This document shows positions 54,136 through 64,000 of a DNA stretch of 64,000 nt, in pieces; the stretch's first letter is position 1; every line of letters begins with the position of its first letter. The stretch comes from Micromussa lordhowensis. Lineage: Eukaryota; Cnidaria; Anthozoa; Scleractinia; Lobophylliidae. The notes under the pieces are model-generated. The model had not been told where the DNA came from, ran no database searches, and saw nothing but the letters and a program-made list of their open reading frames with translations. The position numbers and the translations under genes are program-made. The stretch is from contig OZ026600.1 in the NCBI GenBank assembly GCA_964020085.1, forward strand, positions 9,485,948-9,549,947. Reading direction: 5' to 3'.

Positions 54136-57100
54136 TGTAATAAACGCCACACAGGAAAATATAGACGATTCCTGAAGTCGTTTTAACTGTTTTAATCGCG
54201 TAGCCGAGTGACATACAACAAGTTCTTCCAAAGGATTCTTACCACGTGTTTTCTATCCGATTCTTACACCATGTATCATACACGAAGTGTCCCATTACAC
54301 TATCCCCTCTACTACAAAGAATGAATCTCCAGATTCACGATCATTCCGTGTACTACAACAAAATAAAGTCAATCCGTTGATTTAGTCTCTTAACAAAGTC
54401 CCGAAACAGTTTGAATACTATCAAAGTTCTCGCAGTGCTCTAGCCTTCTTCAGCAATATTGGCTTCAGTTTCTTTATCCGCTCCTTGTCCTGCCTCTGCT
54501 TGTCCTCCAACATCTTTAAGCGGTCAGTTATCTGCTGTAAACTATTCAGAATCCATTCACCATAACGGTCTGGGGGTCTTCTTATGCGTGCTGGTCTTTG
54601 GCTCTGACCAACCGGCTGCTCCTCTTCGACCTCCTGTTCATGTTCTTTGTTCTCTTCCCCATTCCTGCAACAACCTTGGGCATCATCTAACAGTCCACCT
54701 CCCTCAGCAGCCGGTTTATCTACCACGTGGTCACTTCCAGCACCCTGTTCAACTTCTCCGTCCGAAGCAGATTCAGCGAGGTAGGGCGGATCCCCGCTTG
54801 CGCTCTCGTCTGGCATATCGACAACCTCATTGTACCCTTCACTTCTAGCTGCGACCCAGACAGCCTCTTCCTCGGTTCCACTGGTAGCTATATCAGGTTC
54901 CATTGATACCACCTCCTCCGATGCTGTCTGTACCTGTTCACAAGCTCCGTTGCCTCCTACAGGTGCATCCACTGCTTCCTTGGCACCCGTTTCCTCCATG
55001 CTTCCTTCCTGCCTTCTCTTGTACAACCGCAAGTTGTTGAAATGGACTACTCGAGACTTCCTAGAATGTCCCCTGACCTTCTTCACCCGGTATGTAACAT
55101 CAGTGACTCGCTCCACTATCTCATATGGTCCCTCCCACTGTCGATGGAACTTGTTTACTTCACCTGGTTTCAGTTGTGGATCGTAGCGCAACACTAAATC
55201 ACCAGGTTGAAACAGCATATGTCTCACTCCCTTGTCGTATGCATCTTTCTGACGACGCTGAGCAACCTTGAGGTTTTGCCGCACATCACGGTATGCAGCT
55301 TCTAGGCTACCCTGAAGGTCTGCTACGAATTCAGAGTAACTGTCTTCACTGCCCATGGGCCCACTGCCCATCATTACATCCAGGGGTATCCTCATCTCCC
55401 TCCCAAACATTAGCTCAAATGGTGTATGTTCCGTGGAGGAGTGGACACTACTTCTGAAGGCCATCATGCAGTAATCTAGTTGTTCATCCCAGCGCTGTGG
55501 ATCATCGTCAACTCTGGCTTTCAGCATGCTCTTAAGGGTCTTGTGCAGATTCTCAACTTGCCCATTGCCCTCTGGATGATACGCAGTTGACCGAGTTTTG
55601 TTGATGTTCAACAAATGGCACATTTCCTCAAACACCTGGGACTCGAAGTTTCTTCCTTGATCACTGTGTATGCTGTCTGGCACGCCATACCGACAAATCC
55701 AGTTCTTTACCAACACCCTTGCACAAGTTGTGGCACGTTGATTTGGAATCGCATACGCCTCCGCCCACTTTGTAAAACTGCATTGTACAGTCAGAATGTA
55801 GCGATTTCCCCTTCGAGACCTTGGTAAGGGGCCAACTATGTCAATGTGGATTCTTTGCATAGGGTTTCCAGATGGTATCGGATGCAGGGGTGCCTTTGGT
55901 CTAGGCCTGGGCTTGCACTTGGCACAGGTCAGGCAGCTGCTACAATACCGATGAACTTCTTTTGTCAAACCTGGTCTCCAAAACCTAGTTTTCATCTTCT
56001 TCAGGGTCTTCATTCTTCCTAAGTGGGCACCTGTTAAACCATCATGAATTTCCATGAGCGATTCTTTAACAAGTTTCTGAGGTAAGACCATCCTGCTCTT
56101 AGCTGACGGGCCTCTTTCAGGTGACCGCAGATAAAGTACTCCTTCTCGTAGCTCCAATAGTTCCCATTGCGCCCAGATTTCTCTTGTTGCTCGACTCAAG
56201 GGCCGAAGTTCCTCATCGGTTGGTTTCTTCCATTCCCGCAACAATTGATCCACAACTGGGCCAATATCAGGATCCTCACTTTGAGCTTGTGCCACATTCT
56301 CGAATGACCACAGATCCTTTTCATCATCATTATGACCATGTGGCAGCCTGCTGGTGACCGTTGCTACCTCTGGCTTTGCAGATGGGGCACATGAGGGGCA
56401 TTCTCCATGATTTCGCCTAGGCCGTCGAGACAAGCTGTCTGCGTTACTGTGTTGCTTTCCTGGCCGGTGTTGTACCTCAAAGTCATACTCTTGGAGGCGT
56501 TCAAGCCAACGAGCCACCTGCCCTTCAGGCTCTTTAAAGGACCTCAACCATCTCAGTGAGGAATGGTCAGTTCGTACACAGAACCGTCGCCCTAACAAAT
56601 AGTACCGGAAGTAGTCAACATACGTCACTAAAGCAAGCATTTCCAACCGAGTGGTGCAATAATTCTTTTCATGTTCGTTTAAGGAGCGACTACCATAAGC
56701 AATCACCCGCTCTGTCCCATCCTGCTGCTGTTGAGATAGAACTGCTCCAATTCCCTGGTACTGGCTTGCGTCAGTGTCAAGTATGAAAGACCCTGCCTCA
56801 GCACTGAAATTGGGGTAAGCTAGCACTGGCGCGCTTATCAGACGGCCTTTCAGTTCCTCGAATGCTGCCTGTTGTCCCTGTTGCCAACTAAACGACACAG
56901 TCTTCCTACACAGCTGGTACAGAGGTTCAGCAATGATGGAAAACCCAAGGATGAATTTCCTGTAATAGCTAGCAAGTCCGAGGAAGCTTTGAAGCTCTTT
57001 GACATTAAGTGGCACTGGCCATGTTTCAACAGCTTTAACTTTCTCAGGGTCAGTCTTGATCCCGTCAGAAGACACGACATGTCCTAGAAAGACAACTTCC

Positions 57101-59895
57101 TTTCTAAGAAATTGGCACTTAGATGGCTTTAGTTTCAAACCAGCAGCCCTTATACGATCAAACACCAGCCGGAGACGGTGAATGTGATCTTCAAAGGTAG
57201 GAGCCCAGATGATGATATCATCCAAATACACTAAACAGTGGGTCCAGGTGAGACCACTGAGTGCAAGGTTCATTAATCTGGTGAAGCTAGCTGGGCCATT
57301 TGTCAATCCAAATGGCATCACTGTCCACTGAAACTGTCCACGATGAGTTGAGAAAGCTGTTTTAGGCCTATCCTCTTCTTTCACCTGCATTTGCCAGTAC
57401 CCCGAAGCTAAATCCAGGCTAGAAAACCACTGAGCCCCACCTAAGGCCTCCAACAAATCATCTGTCCGAGGCAGGGGTATGGCATCCTTCTTCGTAGACT
57501 GGTTGAGTTTACGAAAGTCAATACACATACGATATGTCCCATCATGTTTTCTTGCAAGCACTACGGGACTGCTCCATGGACTTTGAGACGGTTCAACCCT
57601 GCCTGTAGCTAGGAGCTCATCTAGTTGCTTATCAATAACCTCTCGCTGGTAGGGCGGTACCCGACGGGGAGGCTGCTTCACCGGCTTGCAATCACCCGTG
57701 TCGATGGCATGTTCCAAGAGGCCTGACTTTCCTAAATCAGAGCTGTCCTTCGAAAAGATATCCTCATATTCCGTTACTAGAGACGAAAATTGTCGTCTCT
57801 GGTCTTCCGACAGCCCTTCCAGGTTACCTTGTAAAAGTGATTTCCACTTTTCGTCCTCCATCGGCTGCTCATCTTTAACTACTGAGCTGTCAATAAGCGA
57901 ACAAGATGGATGGGAGGTATTTGTAAAATCTGGATCCGTTTCCATAGAAACAACACGACCATCCACACTACTAATGGGGTGGAATTCAGCAACAGGAAAA
58001 TCTGGCCGCAGTCTGATGGGCCTATCGGAGAAGTTAGCAACTCGAACTATGGTCAGTCCATCCCTGGGGACCACTAAGGAACGAGCTACATTAATTTCTG
58101 ATTTGCCTCTTAGTTCCCTTGACTCCTCCAAAATCCCAGGTGTTCCAGTGTTACGATCATATCCATTCTCCAGCTTGGCTTCGATCACTTGTTCAGTTCC
58201 GGGTTCCACTTGTATGTCATCATTCAGAAAAATTTTGCAAACACTTGGTGTAACCTTGCAGTATCTGATTGGAATTTCAGTATGGCCCACTACAAAGGTT
58301 CCAGTGTCATAGTGAATTTGACAGCCAAAGTGCTGGAAAAAGTCTGAGCCAAGTATGCAATCATGGGATAGGCCCCGTGCAATCATGACAGCCCAAAAAC
58401 AATCAATGTTTCCTACACGAAATCTGACTTTTGTTTCTCCCAGAACCGTTAATTCATTTCCATTTGCTGTGGTCAGAGTCCCAGTCACTGGGTTGACTTT
58501 TGAGAAATGCCCACATTTTCTCCATGTTTCTTCATTCAAAACACTAACAGTTGCACCAGTGTCTAGCAATATACCAGTTACACTATGGTTCACAAGTCCT
58601 GTAATATAGATTCCAGAGTCTGATATGGCAGAAAGTACATTGTTACTTATAAAAACAGGGTCGTTTACCTCATTGGTGACTATTGGTGCTTGGGCCACTA
58701 CTGCGGACCTCACGGGGACTGCCTGGCCCTCGGCAGGCCCCGACCTCTGTTTCCCCCTTCTTTGTATGGGCAACTCCGAGCAAAATGGCCAGATTGGCGG
58801 CAAGCAAAACATACCACGTCACTGCGGCGCCGTGCAGTCGAAGTCGTTTCAGCTTTCCTTTCCAGCTCACGAATTTTCTCATTCATACCTAGAACGATCT
58901 CCTTAAGCTCACGAATCTCAGTTGAAATTTTGTCACCATCCGCTGAGGCACTCACCGCGTTCACCGACTTTTTCTTTTCCACGGATGGCACAGACTGACA
59001 AGCTTTACGCGCGCTTTCTAACTGACGAACAACACGAACAGCCTCCACAAGCGACGCCGGTTGACTCATGAACACCTTTTCTCGTAAATCATCGCTGATT
59101 GCCACTCCTTGAATAAACTGATCTCTTGCCAGTTCCACCTTGAACGAATAAGCTGCCTCTGGGTAGGCATTTTCCACTAGCTCCATCAAATTATCGGCGA
59201 ACGCTTCGAAATCCTCATTCGGCCTTTGAGACCTAGCCCGTAACTGCAATTTATAATCTTCCTTCGTCTTGCCCGAATCAAACCTTTTAACCAGTTGTGC
59301 CGTGAATTCCTCGAAGGTTAACGATCCTGAAAGTTTCAGAAGCTCAACCGCTTTGTAGGCCGGTTGATCCAGCAGGGTAAGTAAATACGCTCGACGATCT
59401 GAAGGTTTGATATGTACAAGATTTGCATACTGAAGAAACTGCGAAAGCCAGGTTTTGAAATTTTGACCCACTGAATAAACACGCGGAGCTCGTACGTTTC
59501 TCCTAGATTCCGTTTCGCTAGAAACCACCATGCTCTGCTTCAGGGCCTGGGATAAGGTATTCACCAGTTGCTGAATTCCAGAACTCTCCTCCTGCGATGC
59601 ACTTTTTGGTTGTGGCTTCGCTTCTTGTTTTGGCGCGGGTTCGTTTGGTAGACCGCCCTCGGCGCCTCCGAGCATTTCCTGTCCTCCGTCACTCATTCCT
59701 TGGTCACTTTAGATCCCACTTCTGACACCAATGTAATAAACGCCACACAGGAAAATATAGACGATTCCTGAAGTCGTTTTAACTGTTTTAATCGCGTAGC
59801 CGAGTGACATACAACAAGTTCTTCCAAAGGATTCTTACCACGTGTTTTCTATCCGATTCTTACACCATGTATCATACACGAAGTGTCCCATTACA
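54136..59895 (-). mobile_element. Complete Ty3/gypsy LTR retrotransposon
   Basis: The 5760-bp element has two 164-bp LTRs that I read as identical, TG...CA ends, and ATAC target duplications (54132-54135 and 59896-59899). Order on the minus strand is LTR, primer binding site, gag, pol, polypurine tract, LTR. Pol order PR-RT-RNaseH-IN defines Ty3/gypsy. No envelope gene is present. Both ORFs are open throughout. The 164-bp LTRs are short for the group. Confidence 0.95.
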
Positions 59896-62800
59896 ATACT
59901 AAACACTAAAATGACCTTGAAAAATAATCTAGGATCAGGCAAAATTATCACAGACTAGAATTTTATTTACCCTGCCTGTTAATACCCATTTTTTACTTTT
60001 TTACTTTTTTACAGCTAAAACTATGGAACTAGATCACATCCCTATTTTACAGTTTTTTAACACCCGTATATGGCAATTATCGAGACTACAAATCAGTAAT
60101 GAACGCCTACAACTTTTTCACTTACTTAACGGAGAAGTCTTCTATTCAATCCAAACCTGGCCCACCGACATACAACGAATTTTCTGGAACAAACCTGCAG
60201 GAGACAATGACACCTTCAAACTTTTGTTGTTTTTCATTGGCAATGGTTGTTCGCCAGAAATTATAGCAAAATGGATCCTTACATCACAACATTGGACAAC
60301 ACATACCAAAGGAGAAAAGAGAGCGAGGCAAATTAACTTCATAGTTCAAAACCTCACCTCTAAAGGCCACACATGGTTCTATTTTGACCTTCACCACAGC
60401 CTATGGCTTTATCTAAATGGAGAAAGAAGAGATCCAATAAATTCATAATCACTTATAAATTGTACACCATACTAGGTAACTATGTTTTTAAATTATACAA
60501 CCGCTGCATATACAACCGCTGCACATACTCCTTAGGTGTTCGTTTTCCATATGATAATATAAATAAATTATCCCACCTCTACCCCATTTAAAACTTATCA
60601 CCCTAACCTATAACGAACATCCTTATCACCCTACACCATCTCAAGCACCAGACATTATCACACTACACCATCCCAAACACCATGTATCACCCTACCCCAT
60701 CCTGAGCACCCTTCCACCAGAAATCATTACCACCTAATAACTTCCCTTCATATCAACATTTTAACTTTCCCTTAATGTATGCTTATGGATGTTTTGCTAC
60801 AACCTTTTTGCCTTTTTCCCAAACTTACTACAACTAACCCCAAAGAGCCTTTTTGCCCCTTTTCCCTAAGGAACCTATTGTACATATATTTCCCCTTGCT
60901 TCTCAAACCATTTCAACCCATTTCATACTATCTCGCACTTATGGTTACTTTTGGTTAACCTATTAACATTTCTTTATTTCATTTCATTTTATTTCATTTC
61001 TTCTAATATTTGATTGAGCTGGAGAGTGCTGTGTTACAGAGGTCACTCCCTCAATTTAACCATTAATATTAACATCTGATTTTTATTTCCTTTATTGTTA
61101 TACATATACATTCCCACCCTCACAAACACCTATTATCCCTCTTTACCCACTGATTTCTTGTCAGTGGAGTGGGAACCCTATTTTAGGGATTCCATATTTA
61201 ACACCTATAATGCCACAAAGGTTGCTAGTTTTACTACTGATAAATAAATTTATAAAACAATTTGATGTGTAGGCGCTGGTCTGTTTAGGATTTCTTGGAA
61301 ATGCTCTTTCCACCTCTCCCGAACAAGATCTTCTTCGGTCAAAAGATTGCCATCCTTACTGCGGACACCTGCAGGTGGTGTGGCTTTATCATTGCACAGC
61401 TGTTTAGTAATTTTGTACAGGGTACCCATCTGATTCAACTTGGCAGCATTTTCCGCATCAGTCGCCTTGTTTTTCATCCATCTCCTCTTGTCAGCTCTTA
61501 CACTCCTCTTGACTTCCTTATCTTTTTCTCTATATGCTGATCTCTTCAGGCCTTTTTTCCTCTCAGATCGTACACTGTTCAGTTCCAATTTTAGCTTTCT
61601 CCGTTCATTTATAGCACGCCATGTTGTTTCACTAATCCACTCTTTAAATTTTCTCTTCTTGAATCCAACTAGCTTTTTTGCGGTGCTATTATATGCTACT
61701 TTAAACTTATTCCATTCATGTTCGACGAGATCCTCATCGTCCGTTTCTGTGTCATGACTCATGTCACCTGCTACTCCTTCATCATCGGTCTGTAGGCACT
61801 GAAATCTGTTCTTTAGTTCCAATACAAAAGCCTTCTTAACCGTTGGACTTTTAAGCCTCACTGTATCATATGTTGACCTCCTCTCGGCTCCAGCCACTCT
61901 ATACCTAGTTAGTTTCAATTTGACTCTCATACCTTCTGTTAAATGTTCCTCAATTGAAGGCCACGCCCTTCAGAAATCAGAGAAAATCGAAATTTATGCG
62001 CTGAACTAAAACTCTACAGCATGTCAAAAGGAATTGGAGCTAATAAGCAAACCCTTGTTTTTTGGTGTTGCGGAAACTGTTGCTGATTAGCTATTGTGTT
62101 TTGGGTTGGGTATTCTCCATTAACTTTTGAATATTTTGTTTCACGTTATTTGGTGATCACACCATCCGCAACCCCAAAAACACTACACTTTTACAGTCGG
62201 TACACAGCTCGTTTACTTTCGCAGATCAACAAGAACGAATCAAAATAGAAGTTATAGATGTCAACTGTACTTTCTCACAGGATGGTCGAGTGCAAGAACG
62301 AAACAAAACCCGCGGGTGTTTAAGCTAGCGCAAACGCAAAAGGGAAGAGGGTGGGTAAAGTAGAAAATCATTTAGGGTTTTGCATTTAATTATATGTATA
62401 ACATGTAGTCGAACCCAGTCCACTAACGGGTACATCTCTACAACGGCCTCTTGGTTTGTTCCTGATGGATAGTCCATGTATTCACTCTTCTGATTTTAAT
62501 CACTCACAACGGCCGCCTCTCCACAATGCATGGCAACAACCACTAAAATGCTTCCCAAAACCTCTCGATAACGGCCAGGTAATCAAGACAATCAAGGACT
62601 AACGAAACGCATTAGTTTAATTATAGAAGGTCGCAAATCTTAAACCACCTTTCTTTGGTCTCCTTCTGTTTCTGTTTGGTCTCTGTTTTATTGAGATATT
62701 TTGAAGATGTGTCATGTATTTATATATTACTGATAAGTATTTCTCATTTTTTTTAAAAATTGTTACATCCCCGAAAAAAACTGGTGTCATATTACACCCC

Positions 62801-63553
62801 TACCTCACAATAATGGCCACTTTTCCACAATAGCTTCTGTCCCCAAGGTGGTCGTTGTGGAAAGGTTCTATTAACAGCCACTTAACTGACACTCACAAAT
62901 GGCCTGAAATTTAACTGACAAATAGACAAATGTATATGAAGTGTATATGAAGCACAGCGGTTTTCACCGACTGATAACAGCATTGATCAGTGAAATCGTC
63001 GAGCGTACACTGATGAGACGTCAGCTCGATCGCCTGATACTGCGGTTCTCATGTTTATATTGAATATATCGATCAGTCAGAAACGTATCCTACAAAACGA
63101 GCGCTTCCGAACGGAAGGTGCAAAGTTATCAAAATTCAGTTAATTGTACTAATAAATGCTTGTAGCTAAATGTATCAGCAAGCTGGGAATCTCTGATGCT
63201 GCTTAGGATCAGCTTTATAACAATGAAAACGAGTTGTGTTCTAACCCTGATGCTAGGGTGTGTAAGAGCCGTTACCGCCCAACCGATGCGGGTCCTTGAG
63301 GTGGAGGGACCATATTCTTTATCTCTAAAGGGTCTCTTTATCTCTTGAGAGTCGAGGGTCTCTGCAACATCGCTTAACCTGAACAGGCCGATTTCTGTGT
63401 CAATGTTAGGTAGCTAAGTGCCACTCAGATGGGGCTACTGATAAATATCGTCTTGAGTTGGAATATCCTCTCATGATGGAATCTCGGCTCTTGTGTAAAC
63501 TCTGGTGTTTATTTATTCATTTATTCAAATAACGCCCTGGGCAATCGCGCGGT

Positions 63554-63589
<36 letters not shown>

Positions 63590-64000
63590 AAGAGCGGTCA
63601 AGGAAATCTTTTCTCTTAAACCATTGATGCCAATTTGCCACGTCAGTGGATTCTGTGCGGATTCTGCCGCTGTCCAAAATGCGTGTGCAGGATGACTGCA
63701 GTATCAGTCCCGGTACGCGTGACCTTTCCTTGCACAATAGCCATGCCTGTCTTGAAACGTCTAGTAAGTCTACATAAGTTCTTATCAATGCTGACACTGC
63801 ATGCCTTGGTTGTAGTGTCACCGACTAACATTGTTCTTATTTCTACCTGCTGGTATCTGGTAAGACTACATAAGTTCTTATCAATGCTGACACTGCATGC
63901 CTTGGTTGTAGTGTCACCGACTAACATTGTTCTTATTTCTACTGCTGGTATCTGGTAAGACTACATAAGTTCTTATCAATGCTGACACTGCATGCCTTGG

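Overview
This is a eukaryotic, AT-rich, intron-containing and repeat-laden window. It is most likely from an anthozoan cnidarian, probably a stony coral. The clues are an astacin-TSP1-TSP1-MAM secreted metalloprotease, a tandem pair of XK-related (XKR) membrane proteins, tRNA-derived SINEs, a DIRS-like tyrosine recombinase, an RTE-type LINE fragment, and many TIR-bearing miniature elements. The lineage call is inference from gene types and repeat style, because I could not run a search.

Layout. Positions 1-2.3 kb hold repeats only. The minus-strand gene at 2.36-11.27 kb is an 11-coding-exon astacin protease; every exon junction could be read and the phases close to 568 codons plus a stop. One long-TIR miniature element sits in one of its introns. 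From 11.3 to 23.7 kb is a long gene-poor stretch with repeats and no convincing gene. From 23.7 to 35.8 kb, two tandem plus-strand XKR-like genes share their promoter-proximal flank, a single intron position and their 3' flank. Between them lie a dispersed repeat carrying a 96/95-bp minisatellite and a Harbinger-like miniature element. From 35.5 to 40.2 kb come a hairpin insertion, a TTAA-flanked element of about 1 kb, another short TIR element, and a minus-strand tyrosine recombinase with a frame break near its N-terminus.

From 40.83 to 50.8 kb lies a two-copy direct tandem repeat of about 5 kb per unit. It is apparently non-coding, each unit has two opposed tRNA-like SINEs, and the left end looks promoter-like. 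At 52.5-54.0 kb (minus) is a roughly 500-residue protein built of about eleven 37-39-residue WSFAK-type repeats, resembling OPR/Tbc2-type helical repeats. Directly upstream of it is a complete, apparently very young Ty3/gypsy retrotransposon (54.14-59.90 kb, minus). Its two 164-bp LTRs look identical, gag and pol are intact, and there is an in-frame -1 slippery heptamer. Beyond it lie an unrecognised 141-residue ORF, an RTE LINE fragment, and at 61.9-64 kb a second copy of the 28.4-30.5 kb repeat that runs off the window.

Host genes and what joins them: the astacin is a secreted protease acting outside the cell. The XKR pair are predicted plasma-membrane proteins, possibly phospholipid scramblases. 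The helical-repeat protein may bind RNA in an organelle. They do not form a pathway, and I saw no bacterial-style operon, CRISPR array or rRNA. The most interesting signals are the uneven divergence of the XKR pair with a conserved caspase-like motif, the repeat protein, the 5-kb tandem unit, and the intact retrotransposon with its frameshift site.
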